NCBI GenBank assembly: GCA_020026335.1
Contig: JAHHQO010000010.1
Coordinates: 1 to 64,000 of the forward strand
Source: Alistipes sp.
Lineage (GTDB): Bacteria > Bacteroidota > Bacteroidia > Bacteroidales > Rikenellaceae
Length of the DNA stretch: 64,000 bases
Reading direction: 5' to 3'
The position numbers were made by a program, and so were the translations under genes. This document shows positions 16,033 to 24,821 of this stretch, in pieces. A model generated the notes under the pieces. The model saw only the letters and a program-made list of their open reading frames with translations, made no database searches and was not told where the DNA came from. Position 1 is the stretch's first letter; each line of letters begins with the position of its first letter.

Positions 16033-16557
16033 ATGAAAGCACAATTTTTGGCAGCCGTAACGGCAATCGCTATCCTGCTGACTCCGGCAGCATTTGCACA
16101 GGACAACAACACCCGACAGACTCCCAAGAAGAGCGTAGAGGAAGTCGCACAGACTTACACCGAGAAAATCGCCAAAGAGCTGAACCTCAACGATAAGCAG
16201 AAAGAGCAGTTCAACGACTTGTGTGCATCGCACATCAAGCAGCAGCGTGCACAGCGCGAGGCTATGCGTGCACAGAAGGCCAAGATGCACAAGCGTTTGC
16301 AGGAGATTCTCACTCCCAAGCAGTACGCCCAGTGGAAGGAGTCGAAGTGTCACATTCCCGGTCACAAAGCCGTATGCGACAAACAGCATAAGCACCACCA
16401 CGCAGCCATGCATAAGTGCCCGAAGAGTGCAGACAAGTGCACCAAGAGCGCAGAGAAGTGTGGCAAGAGTGTAGAGAAGTGCAATAAGAGCCAGACTTGC
16501 ACCAAGAAGCAGGCTTGCGAGAAGTCGCATAAAAGCGAGTGCTGTGAGAAGAAGTAA
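16033..16557 (+). CDS. periplasmic Spy/LTXXQ-like protein with Cys/His/Lys-rich tail
   Basis: A 174-residue secreted protein. Signal peptide at residues 1-22 (MKAQFLAAVTAIAILLTPAAFA). The helical middle (KELNLNDKQKEQFNDL, ILTPKQYAQW) resembles the Spy/CpxP-type chaperone fold, including a TPKQ motif. The tail from about residue 106 has 10 Cys and 8 His in about 70 residues, with a heptad-like repeat KSxxKCx (KSADKC, KSAEKC, KSVEKC, KSQTC). I know no named family with this tail. Metal binding is an inference. An upstream ATG at 16000 would add 11 Asn/Thr-rich residues in front of the signal peptide. It is preceded by candidate LytTR sites and followed by a terminator. Confidence 0.85.
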   Translation: MKAQFLAAVTAIAILLTPAAFAQDNNTRQTPKKSVEEVAQTYTEKIAKELNLNDKQKEQFNDLCASHIKQQRAQREAMRAQKAKMHKRLQEILTPKQYAQWKESKCHIPGHKAVCDKQHKHHHAAMHKCPKSADKCTKSAEKCGKSVEKCNKSQTCTKKQACEKSHKSECCEKK

Positions 16558-16584
16558 ACATCACTCACTCTAAACACACCCAAC

Positions 16585-16613
16585 GGATCCGATAGTCACA
16601 TCGGGTCCTTTTC
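16585..16613 (+). terminator. terminator after the Cys-rich gene
   Basis: GGATCCGAT (16585..16593) pairs with ATCGGGTCC (16600..16608) with one wobble, then TTTT. This separates the Cys-rich gene from the outer membrane protein gene. Confidence 0.7.
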
Positions 16614-16681
16614 CTGAATTATCCCCCAAGAAGAAAACTCTCTTCTATAAGCTTATCGGCTAATCTTCTATTGCATCAACT

Positions 16682-19642
16682 ATGAAACATATATTCCTAA
16701 CCACATTGTTCTCTTTGGTCTCCCTTTGGGCATGGGCACAGACCGGTAACATAACGGCACAGGTCACCGATGCCGAAACAGGTGAAAGTGTTGTGGGTGC
16801 CGTAGTCACCCTCACCCCCAAGGATAATCCGCAAAAGGGCGCTCACTACACCACTGCCTACAAGGGTGCGCTCTCTATCAATGGCGCGAGGTATGGGGAC
16901 TACACCCTCACGATTGCGTTTTTGGGTTACAACACTCAGGAGATGGAGGTAAAGCACCACCAGCCACAGACACGTCTGGGCGAGCTACGACTCAAACCCG
17001 GTGTGGAGATTCAGACCGTTGTGAAGGAGGTCAAGGCGTTGCGCACCTCACAGCAGGGCGACACGGTGAGCTACAATGCAGGTGCTTTCAAGGTGTCATC
17101 AGATGCCGATACGGAGAACCTGCTGAAGAAGATGCCCGGCATCAGCATCACCAATGGTTCGGTGGAGGCACAGGGCGAGAAGATTAAGAAAATTTTGGTC
17201 GATAACAAGGAGTTTTTCGGCGATGATGTGCAGACCGCCATCAAGTCGTTGCCTGCCGAGGCGGTGAACCGTGTGGAGGTCTATAACCGACTCAGTGATG
17301 ACGCGCAGTTCTCGGGCATGGACGATGGCGAGGGCTACAAGGTCATCAACATCGTCACCCGCTCCAATATGCGCCAGGGCGTCTTCGGCAAAGTCTATGC
17401 CGGTGGCGGATATGATGCCGACACAAAGACCGAGGACAAATTCAAATACATCGCCGGAGGTAATGTCAATGTCTTCAACAAGGACAGCCGTCTGTCGGTC
17501 ATCGGTCTGTTCAACAATGTCAATCAGCAGAATTTCTCGTTTCAGGATATTCTCGGTGTGGCAGGTGGCGGCAGTGGCGGCTACCACAGCCGTTACAGCG
17601 CGATGAGCAACTACATGACGCGTCCGCAGGACGGTGTGGCAAAGGTGAATGCCGTGGGTATCAACTACTCCGACACATGGGGCAAGCGAGACCAGGTCTC
17701 TTTTGAGGGCAGCTACTTCTTCAACTCCACATCGACCACCAACCGCTCGACCGAGGACACATGGTACACCTCGCCCTACATCGACACCCTCTCCACACGC
17801 GGTTATTCGAAGAGCGACAACTTCAACCACCGTTTCAATGCCCGCATCGAGTGGAAGATTTCCGAGAACCACAATCTCGTCATCCACCCCACCTTCAGCT
17901 ATCAGTCCAACGCCCCATGGAGCATCAGCAACGGTTGGCAATGGGGTGAGAAGGGTTACAGTCTCATTTCCAACTTCAACAATGGTGATAACAAGGGTTA
18001 CAACCTGGGTACGCGTGCCACCTATCGTATGCGATTGGGCAAGGCAGGCAGAACCCTCACGCTCGGAGGTTCATTCCGCTACTCCGACCACGAGAAAAAC
18101 GCCCACACATCGTCCAACACCTTGGGTTATCAGCCCTATCCGCCGGCGCTCGACCCCGAAACAGGAAAGTGGAATCCCGATGCAGCCATCGACCCCGAAA
18201 CGGGAGAGGTCATCGATTATCCCTTTGTCAAGTACCGTTATCTCAACAGTCTGACCCCCACGAGCAGTTACACGCTCCGGGGTAATATCTCCTACACCGA
18301 GCCACTGGGCAAGCACACCCAATTCGCCCTGCAATACAAAGTCTATTACGACAACCAGCAGCGCGACCGCAAGAGTTTCGAGACGGACAAGGATTTTCAC
18401 AACGGGACATTCATGCCCAACTTGTCGAATGCCTATGAGAGCGGTTACATGACTCATAAAATCGGTTCCGGTTTCCGATATGCGCACAATGAGAATACCC
18501 TCATCGGTAACATCTACTATCAGCGTTCGGCGCTCGACGGCAAGGTGGTACAGGCAGGTGCAGAAAAGATACGCCACAACTACAACAACCTCACCTATTT
18601 TGTCATGGGTCGTCTGAACATCAACCGCGAGAATGCGCTCCGTCTGTTTGTCGTGTCGTACACCGACAATCCGCAGATTACCTCGCTGCAAAGTGTGTTC
18701 AACATCACCAATGCACAGAATATCTCGAGCGGTAATCCCGATTTGGTGCCTTCGTACAACCACCGCGTGAATTTCTACTACACCCACTCCAACATGGAGA
18801 AGGGACGCACCTTCATGTGGTCGCTCTACATGAATGCCATCAGCAATCAGATTACCTCGGACATCAGCTACAACGGTTCGATTGCCATTCCGGGTGTCAG
18901 TGATGACTACCACTATCTGCAATACTCGCGTCCCGTGAATATGTCGGGCTACTGGAATTTCGCCTCGCAGATGGAGTACGGCTTTCCGATTGGTTTTCTC
19001 AAGAGCAATTTGAATGTGATGGCAGGCATCGACTACTCGCTCTCGCCCAGCCGCATCAACGGTCAAAGAAACGAGACGCAGAACATCGGCTACACCTTCC
19101 GCACGGTGTTGGGCAGTAACATCTCGGAGAATGTCGATTTCACCCTCTCGTGGAACGGTATGTACAACATCGCCAAGAACTCTATAAAGAGCAGCAACGA
19201 CAAGAACCGTTATTTCAACCACACCGCCAATGCCAACATGAAGTTTGTGTTGCCCCTGGGATTTACCTTCACGGCGAGTGCCGCCTACACCCAGTATTTG
19301 GGCTTCACGAACAACTACAACGATGATTACATCTTCTGTAATCTCTACATCGGCAAGAAGCTCTTCCGCAACAAGCGCGGCGAGATATTGATGGGTGTAA
19401 ACGACATCTTCAACCAGAACAGTGCCTTTGTGCGCAATGTGGGTTCGGGTTGGACACAGAATGTCACCAACAGCGTCATCGGTCGCTACTACATGTTGCA
19501 GTTCACCTACAACCTGCGTTTCTTCGGTAAGAAAGGCTCACGCGAGATGGGCGACTACGGAATGTATAACCACCGCCCCTCGGGCAGTCACCACTCGCCC
19601 CACCACGGCATGGGTGGCGGACGACACTATTTTCCCCACTGA
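16682..19642 (+). CDS. TonB-dependent-receptor-like outer membrane beta-barrel protein (OMP_b-brl_3 type), His-rich C-terminus
   Basis: A 986-residue outer membrane protein. Signal peptide about 1-19; carboxypeptidase-regulatory-like beta-sandwich about 22-105 (GNITAQVTDAETGESVVGA); plug-like region about 115-235 (LLKKMPGISITNG, VEVYNRLSDDAQFSGMDDG); large barrel to the end. This order is typical of Bacteroidota OMP_b-brl_3 receptors that lack a SusD partner. The last roughly 30 residues are rich in His and Gly (seven His), an unusual exposed tail after the barrel. Substrate unknown. It follows the LytTR system and the Cys-rich protein but has its own upstream gap and a terminator before it, so co-regulation is only a suggestion. 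Confidence 0.88.
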   Translation: MKHIFLTTLFSLVSLWAWAQTGNITAQVTDAETGESVVGAVVTLTPKDNPQKGAHYTTAYKGALSINGARYGDYTLTIAFLGYNTQEMEVKHHQPQTRLGELRLKPGVEIQTVVKEVKALRTSQQGDTVSYNAGAFKVSSDADTENLLKKMPGISITNGSVEAQGEKIKKILVDNKEFFGDDVQTAIKSLPAEAVNRVEVYNRLSDDAQFSGMDDGEGYKVINIVTRSNMRQGVFGKVYAGGGYDADTKTEDKFKYIAGGNVNVFNKDSRLSVIGLFNNVNQQNFSFQDILGVAGGGSGGYHSRYSAMSNYMTRPQDGVAKVNAVGINYSDTWGKRDQVSFEGSYFFNSTSTTNRSTEDTWYTSPYIDTLSTRGYSKSDNFNHRFNARIEWKISENHNLVIHPTFSYQSNAPWSISNGWQWGEKGYSLISNFNNGDNKGYNLGTRATYRMRLGKAGRTLTLGGSFRYSDHEKNAHTSSNTLGYQPYPPALDPETGKWNPDAAIDPETGEVIDYPFVKYRYLNSLTPTSSYTLRGNISYTEPLGKHTQFALQYKVYYDNQQRDRKSFETDKDFHNGTFMPNLSNAYESGYMTHKIGSGFRYAHNENTLIGNIYYQRSALDGKVVQAGAEKIRHNYNNLTYFVMGRLNINRENALRLFVVSYTDNPQITSLQSVFNITNAQNISSGNPDLVPSYNHRVNFYYTHSNMEKGRTFMWSLYMNAISNQITSDISYNGSIAIPGVSDDYHYLQYSRPVNMSGYWNFASQMEYGFPIGFLKSNLNVMAGIDYSLSPSRINGQRNETQNIGYTFRTVLGSNISENVDFTLSWNGMYNIAKNSIKSSNDKNRYFNHTANANMKFVLPLGFTFTASAAYTQYLGFTNNYNDDYIFCNLYIGKKLFRNKRGEILMGVNDIFNQNSAFVRNVGSGWTQNVTNSVIGRYYMLQFTYNLRFFGKKGSREMGDYGMYNHRPSGSHHSPHHGMGGGRHYFPH

Positions 19643-19657
19643 TAACAACAAGACATG

Positions 19658-19695
19658 AAAAGAGCGACACCTTTTTCGGGTGTCGCTCTTTTTTA
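19658..19695. terminator. bidirectional terminator between the outer membrane protein and ribD-like genes
   Basis: A 14-bp stem, AAAAGAGCGACACC (19658..19671) with GGTGTCGCTCTTTT (19679..19692), a T run on the right and A's on the left. It serves the converging genes ending at 19642 and 19710. Confidence 0.9.
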
Positions 19696-19709
19696 TTGTC
19701 ATGTATCGG

Positions 19710-20789
19710 CTATTTCCAAAGGTGGGCATTCACCTCTCTTACCCCCTCAGCCAATTGGGGATAGACCTTGACGCTCACCCCTGCCTCGCGCAGGTTCAGC
19801 GCACCGTGACAGCAGACAAAGCAATCGGGTTCGTAGAAGGCGAAGACCGCACGGCGGAAGCCGTAACGAATCATCAGCTCGGAGCAGCTCTCCGGCTCAC
19901 TCGAACGCTTCGAGCAGGGTTCCATCGAGGAGTACATCGTGGCATCTCGGAGATCTGCTCCCTCGGCGAGTGCTTTCTCCAAAGCCTCCTGTTCGGCATG
20001 GTGAGTAGTCGAAGTCTCGTGGGTGTAGCCCTTGAAGATACGGCCGTCTGCCGTGCGAATGACAGCCCCCACGCAATAGGAAGTTCGACTCGGCACGCAG
20101 TGACGGCTCTCGTCCACCGCCATCTGCAAGTAGTGCAACTCCTCCGCTTCATCGTATGGTGTGAGTGCATAGTGGGCAACCTCCATACCGCCGAGGTTCT
20201 CGCGCTCGACCATCATCTCCTCAGTGGGGCGGAAGACAAAGTGCGCACCACCCTGCTCCTCGCCCAGCGTCATTTGAGGATTGACCGCCAGACGCAACTC
20301 ATCAGCCACCCCCGACTCCAGAAAGCTGTGAAGAATCTGTGCGCCACCCTCCACCAAGAGGTGTCCGACACCGCGTTTTTCCAACTCGGTGACCACATAT
20401 CGGGGAGTGAGGGGTGCATCTGCCACCACAACGGTAGCCACGCCCTCCAATTCGGGCAGGGGTCGGGGCGAGAAGACGATTCTCTCGGCATCACCCTCCG
20501 TGAAGAAGCGCATCGAGGGGTGAAGATTACCCGAAGCGGTCAGCGTGACCTTCGTAATGTCGGGGCGCAGGCCCTCCTTGCGGCGTTGCTCGCGCACCTT
20601 TTCGTCACGCAGGAGCAAGGCCGGATTATCCTTTCGCAGGGTCTCGGCACCCACCAATATCGCATCGCAACGTGTACGCAGGTGACACACCGACTCCCAA
20701 TCTTCGGGAGTGGAAATCATTAGTCGTTTGGGGGTATTATCGTCCAAATAGCCGTCGGCAGTTGTCGCGGCAGAGAGTGTTATTCGCAT
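19710..20789 (-). CDS. riboflavin-pathway reductase/deaminase with reversed domain order
   Basis: 359 residues. The N-terminal half (1 to about 215) is a RibD_C/DHFR-like pyrimidine reductase (TTADGYLDD, RTRCDAILVGAETLRKDNP, LLVEGGAQILHSFLE). The C-terminal part is a cytidine-deaminase-fold domain with zinc motif HAE (about residue 262) and PCSKRSSEPESC (about residues 291-301). Canonical bacterial RibD has the deaminase first. The zinc loop, with nine residues between the cysteines, looks closer to fungal Rib2 than to bacterial PCSHxGRTPPC. Both reactions would convert the GTP cyclohydrolase II product toward the pyrimidine precursor of riboflavin. Its start overlaps the metallophosphoesterase stop by 10 bases. 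Confidence 0.85.
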   Translation of the reverse strand: MRITLSAATTADGYLDDNTPKRLMISTPEDWESVCHLRTRCDAILVGAETLRKDNPALLLRDEKVREQRRKEGLRPDITKVTLTASGNLHPSMRFFTEGDAERIVFSPRPLPELEGVATVVVADAPLTPRYVVTELEKRGVGHLLVEGGAQILHSFLESGVADELRLAVNPQMTLGEEQGGAHFVFRPTEEMMVERENLGGMEVAHYALTPYDEAEELHYLQMAVDESRHCVPSRTSYCVGAVIRTADGRIFKGYTHETSTTHHAEQEALEKALAEGADLRDATMYSSMEPCSKRSSEPESCSELMIRYGFRRAVFAFYEPDCFVCCHGALNLREAGVSVKVYPQLAEGVREVNAHLWK

Positions 20790-21943
20790 GATTTAAGTAT
20801 AAAAAGTGTTATCTCGGGATAAGCACCCACTCGCATGGGAAAGCCCACATATCCCGTTCCGTCATTGATGTAGAGGGTATGGAAATCCTGCTCGTAGCGA
20901 CCGCTCCAGCGTTTGTAGAGCAGCGATGCAGGGGAGAATTTGTGTCCGAAGATGTTGATTTTGCTCTGCATGCTGTGCACATGACCCGCCAGCGTCAAAT
21001 CGCCATAGGGCGTGGTGGCAATCTGCTCCCAGATTTGGGGCAGGTGGGTCATCGTGATGTTGAATATCGAATCGGACGTCTCACGATAGACCTTCGTAAG
21101 GTCGGTGGGCGGCAGGTTCTGATCGTGCTGTTGTTTGCGAAGTGCAGGGTCGAACGACACACCCGACAGGGTGATGCTGTCACCTCCGCGGTGAAGATAG
21201 AGGGTCGTATCCTGCAAGAGATGCCACCCCATCTGCTGTACGCGCTCGCCAAACAGGGCGATGTGTCGCTTGACGGGCAGTGTCACCGAGTCGCGGACAT
21301 AGACTCCGACATCGTGGTTGCCCGTGATGCAGTAGACCGGAGCGGAGAAACCGCGTAGCAAGTTCATCACCTCGTCATCGAGTTCCGTGTAGCGGATATT
21401 CACCAAATCACCCGTGAACAGCACGAGGTCGGGGTGCAGGGCGTTGGTCGTCTCGACAATCTGGCGTATCTCGGCATCACGGTTGGCCAATGCACCGATG
21501 TGCATGTCGGAGAGCTGGACGATGCGGAAGCCGTCAAAACCACGCGGCAGGCGGTCGGAGGTCTTCACCACCTCGTTCACCTCTAAAGCCGTGCGGCAAT
21601 AGAATGTGGACCAAAGTATGAGACCCAAGAAAGCGAGTGCCAGCACTGCGCCCGTTTTGTGCAGGCCGAAGTGGCGGAAGACCACGACAATGGCACGCGG
21701 AATAGCGGTGATAATCCATGTCCAGTAGCCCCACATGGCGAAATCCATGAACCCCTGCGAGTTGTCTCTTATCACAAGTCCCGTCACGGCAATCACCACG
21801 GGCAAAAGATCTGTAACCACGGCACAGACCCCATAGGCCTTTGTCATCCACTCGGCGGCGGCACGGCATCGCAAATTGCGATAATGAAGAAAATCGACAA
21901 CGGCAATCAGCACAAAGACCGTTACCACAAACACTAGGAACAT
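20780..21943 (-). CDS. membrane-anchored metallophosphoesterase (YaeI/YkuE-like)
   Basis: 387 residues. The first 110 or so hold about four hydrophobic segments (MFLVFVVTVFVLIAVVDFL and others). A calcineurin-like phosphoesterase domain follows with LSDMHIGAL (about residue 143), GDLVN (about 176), GNHDVG (about 218) and a late GHVHSMQ motif. Relatives include YaeI/YkuE-type phosphodiesterases, some of which act on lipids or UDP-diacylglucosamine. The exact substrate is not inferable. It is the first gene of a two-gene unit with the reversed RibD and has a TATCTTTG box about 70 bases upstream. Confidence 0.85.
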   Translation of the reverse strand: MFLVFVVTVFVLIAVVDFLHYRNLRCRAAAEWMTKAYGVCAVVTDLLPVVIAVTGLVIRDNSQGFMDFAMWGYWTWIITAIPRAIVVVFRHFGLHKTGAVLALAFLGLILWSTFYCRTALEVNEVVKTSDRLPRGFDGFRIVQLSDMHIGALANRDAEIRQIVETTNALHPDLVLFTGDLVNIRYTELDDEVMNLLRGFSAPVYCITGNHDVGVYVRDSVTLPVKRHIALFGERVQQMGWHLLQDTTLYLHRGGDSITLSGVSFDPALRKQQHDQNLPPTDLTKVYRETSDSIFNITMTHLPQIWEQIATTPYGDLTLAGHVHSMQSKINIFGHKFSPASLLYKRWSGRYEQDFHTLYINDGTGYVGFPMRVGAYPEITLFILKSCE

Positions 21944-22014
21944 AGATTCTCGAAATTAAAAATTGGATACACCTGCCGTCATTCCTCACGCGAAACCACG
22001 GCACACATCTTTTG

Positions 22015-22022
22015 CAAAGATA
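22015..22022 (-). promoter_or_regulatory. -7 box for the metallophosphoesterase operon
   Basis: The minus strand reads TATCTTTG, an exact consensus match, 71 bases before the ATG at 21943. Confidence 0.65.
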
Positions 22023-22120
22023 CAAATTTTTGACCGAAGCCGTCTTTCTTCCGCTCATCTGCCCTGCTTTTTTGGCATATATCTTGCAAATCGGGGAAGT
22101 GAATCACCAGCCAATCTCTT

Positions 22121-23129
22121 ATGAAACCACTTCTACTCTCCGTGTTGCTCCTCACGCTCTGTGTCGGCACGCTGTCGGCACAAAACCGCGCATCGCATGA
22201 CGAGGACTGTTACCACCCCTCGGTGCACGTCTTCTCCTCCACAGCCTTGGATTCGCTACTCCTTCGTGGGGGCAAGACCGAAGACATCATCTGTTGTCGG
22301 GAAATATCGGCGGAGAACATCACCCGCGCCTACGATGAGTGTCACCGTGGCGGATTCGGGCAGTTTCACAAGCCCAATCTGATATTCACCACCGCCAACA
22401 CCAAATTCTCATTTGCATTGGGTGGATTTGTGCGGGTAAAGGGAGCTTACGACTTCGACGGCATCTCCGACGACAAGAGTTTTGTGCCCTACACCATCAG
22501 TGTACCTGCCACTTACAACTCTCGGCAGAAATTCTACTTCGATGGCACGGGCACACGTTTCTTCACCAAGGCCATTGCCCACTCCCGCAGGTTGGGGCGT
22601 GTGGTGATGTTGATAGAGATGGATTTCAACGGGGGCGCACGCGGCAGCTACACACCGCACATGCGTTCGGGCTATGTGCATCTGCTGGGACTGACCATCG
22701 GTCGTGATGTCACCACCTTTTGTGACCTCAACTCCGTACCCACGACCATCGACAGCCAGGGCCCCAACTGCTACAACTTCAACTTCACGACCCTCATACG
22801 CTACCAACGGCAATTCCTCGACCGCCACCTCAAGGTCGGCATCGCACTGGAGCAACCCATACTCACCGCCACCTACAATGACAATTTCGCCGCCCTGCAT
22901 CAACGGATGCCCGACATTCCAACATTTGTGGAGTATGCGTGGGGCAAGTGTCGCGACAATCATCTGCGCCTGTCGGGTGTGGTGCGCAACATGTATGTCC
23001 GGCATCTGGGCGCGAAGTGCAACCGCTCGCTGTGGGGCTGGGGAGTGCAACTACGGTTCACGCCAAAACATGGATCTGCAACGCGCCCACGCCAACCGCA
23101 TCAGTATGATGATACAATACAACTTCTAA
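22121..23129 (+). pseudogene. decayed DcaP-like porin (internal deletion plus frameshift)
   Basis: Signal peptide MKPLLLSVLLLTLCVGTLSA, then beta-barrel-like sequence (FGQFHKPNLIFTTANTKFSFALGG onward) for about 305 residues in one frame, up to SLWGWGVQL near 23053. The natural C-terminus of this porin family, with HANRISMMIQYNF and a terminal Phe before a stop at 23127..23129, then appears in the next frame. About 80-130 codons of the last strands are missing between them. Read without a shift, the frame runs on with non-barrel sequence into the next gene (stop 23330..23332). The family resembles DcaP-like trimeric porins of Bacteroidales. It is probably non-functional. Confidence 0.8.
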
Positions 23130-23187
23130 AGAGGGGACAGGCGTGGAAATTCTACTCCGCGTGCATACATCGGATGCAAAAAAATGT

Positions 23188-23195
23188 TATCTTTG
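23188..23195 (+). promoter_or_regulatory. -7 box for the small lipoprotein gene
   Basis: TATCTTTG, an exact consensus match, with 33 bases to the ATG, the same spacing as pheT and the PiT gene. Confidence 0.7.
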
Positions 23196-23228
23196 TTCAG
23201 CGTGTAGAATTTTCAAAATCAACATACC

Positions 23229-23606
23229 ATGAAGAAATTATCATTTTTGACCATCTGTCTGTCGCTGTTTTTTGCAGCCATGATGGTGTCGTGTTCGCAG
23301 AATCCCCTGAGCAAGCTCAATTCGTTCGTTGACCGTGCCGAGCAGGAGGCCGAGGAGTACACCTCGGAGGAGTGGGAAACATCGGAAGAGGAGTTCAACC
23401 AAATCGTGGAGGACTTGAAGGAGAACTATGACGAGATGTCGGAGGAGGAGCGCGAAGAGGCTTTGAATGCCGTGGGTCGCTACTATGGTCTTATGGCCAA
23501 GCAGGGCATCAAGAGTGCTGCCGATGAGGTAAGCAAGGCTTTCGAGTCGCTGCCTTCATTGCTGAAAGGTTTTTCGGACAGTCTGAAAGAGGACGTCGAG
23601 GAGTAA
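23229..23606 (+). CDS. small acidic lipoprotein (DUF6565-like)
   Basis: 125 residues. A lipoprotein signal ends at Cys22 (AAMMVSC). The mature part is highly acidic and helical (EQEAEEYTSEEWETSEEEF, LKENYDEMSEEEREEAL). The pattern of Trp and Glu before an EYxxM/MSxEE helix looks like the DUF6565 group of Bacteroidales lipoproteins, whose function is unknown. It has its own -7 box and terminator, so it is monocistronic. It lies directly after the broken porin, whose readthrough frame overlaps its first 104 bases in another frame. Confidence 0.85.
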   Translation: MKKLSFLTICLSLFFAAMMVSCSQNPLSKLNSFVDRAEQEAEEYTSEEWETSEEEFNQIVEDLKENYDEMSEEEREEALNAVGRYYGLMAKQGIKSAADEVSKAFESLPSLLKGFSDSLKEDVEE

Positions 23607-23629
23607 GTCCTGGCAGTCTGAGACACACA

Positions 23630-23659
23630 ACGCCCCGTGGGTTTTCCACGGGGCGTTTT
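23630..23659. terminator. terminator between the lipoprotein and rmlB genes
   Basis: An 11-bp stem, ACGCCCCGTGG (23630..23640) with CCACGGGGCGT (23646..23656), then TTTT. It lies between converging genes. Confidence 0.9.
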
Positions 23660-23678
23660 ATATTACAATGTATGACCA

Positions 23679-24821
23679 CTAACGGTTCTTATACATATCG
23701 TCGTAATAGTTCTGATAGTCGCCGCTGGTGACATTGTCCATCCATGCCTGATTGTCGAGATACCACTTCACGGTCTTCTCGATGCCCTCCTCAAACTGAA
23801 GGCTCGGCTCCCAGCCCAACTCTCGCTGGAGTTTCGAAGAGTCGATGGCATAGCGCAGATCGTGACCCGCACGGTCGGTGACATAGGTAATCAGATTCAT
23901 ATCCTCGTCCTCGGCTCTGCCCAGAAGACGGTCAACAGTGCGAATCAGCACCTTGATGATGTCGATGTTCTTCCACTCGTTGAAACCGCCGATATTGTAG
24001 GTCTCGGCAACTTTACCGCGGTGGAAAATCGTGTCGATGGCACGGGCGTGGTCCACCACATACAACCAGTCGCGCACGTTCTCGCCCTTACCATAGACGG
24101 GAAGGGGTTTGCGGTGGCGGATATTGTTGATAAAGAGGGGTATCAGCTTCTCGGGGAACTGATAGGGACCGTAGTTGTTCGAGCAGTTCGTCACGATGGT
24201 CGGCATACCGTATGTGTCGTGGAAAGCACGCACGAAATGGTCGGAAGATGCCTTGGCTGCACTGTAAGGGCTGTGGGGATTATAGGGGTTGGTCTCCACG
24301 AAGAACTCCTCGCCATAGGCGTGGTGATGCTCCGACGATGCCTTGGTAGTGAAGGGAGACTCGATACCCTCGGGATGGGTCATCTCCAAAGCACCGTACA
24401 CCTCGTCAGTGGAGATGTGGTAGAAGCGTTTGCCCTCATAGCCTTCGGGCAGCGACTCCCAATAGAGTTTTGCCGCCTGCAAGAGCGACAAGGTACCCAT
24501 CACGTTGGTCTGCGCGAAGGTGAAGGGGTCTTTGATGGAGCGGTCGACATGACTCTCGGCCGCCAGGTGGATAATACCGTCCACATGATACTCCTGCATC
24601 AGCGACATCACCTTCTCGAAGTCGCAGATGTCTGCCTTGACGAAGGTGTAGTTGGGTCGCTCCTCGATGTCCTTCAGATTTGCCAGATTGCCGGCATAGG
24701 TCAGTTTATCGAGGTTGATGATGTGGTAATCGGGATATTGGTTCACAAACAGGCGGACAACGTGCGAGCCGATGAAGCCTGCACCGCCTGTGATGATGAT
24801 ACTGCGCTTGAAGTTACTCAT
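23679..24821 (-). CDS. rmlB: dTDP-glucose 4,6-dehydratase
   Basis: 380 residues. Second enzyme of dTDP-L-rhamnose synthesis. It has the NAD-binding TGGAGFIGSHVV, the substrate motif STDEVYGAL, the catalytic YSAAKASSDH (Tyr-x3-Lys) and NCSNNYGPYQFPEKLIP, all typical. The ATG at 24821 gives MSNFKRSIIITGG and overlaps the rmlD stop by 8 bases. An ATG at 24848 would add nine residues. It is the last gene of the export/rhamnose operon. Confidence 0.97.
   Translation of the reverse strand: MSNFKRSIIITGGAGFIGSHVVRLFVNQYPDYHIINLDKLTYAGNLANLKDIEERPNYTFVKADICDFEKVMSLMQEYHVDGIIHLAAESHVDRSIKDPFTFAQTNVMGTLSLLQAAKLYWESLPEGYEGKRFYHISTDEVYGALEMTHPEGIESPFTTKASSEHHHAYGEEFFVETNPYNPHSPYSAAKASSDHFVRAFHDTYGMPTIVTNCSNNYGPYQFPEKLIPLFINNIRHRKPLPVYGKGENVRDWLYVVDHARAIDTIFHRGKVAETYNIGGFNEWKNIDIIKVLIRTVDRLLGRAEDEDMNLITYVTDRAGHDLRYAIDSSKLQRELGWEPSLQFEEGIEKTVKWYLDNQAWMDNVTSGDYQNYYDDMYKNR

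Noticed and set aside
23130..23332. C-terminal extension of the porin frame as a real fusion domain
   Set aside because: Sequence after the frameshift point is not barrel-like, runs through the next gene's promoter and start, and the true family ending lies in another frame.
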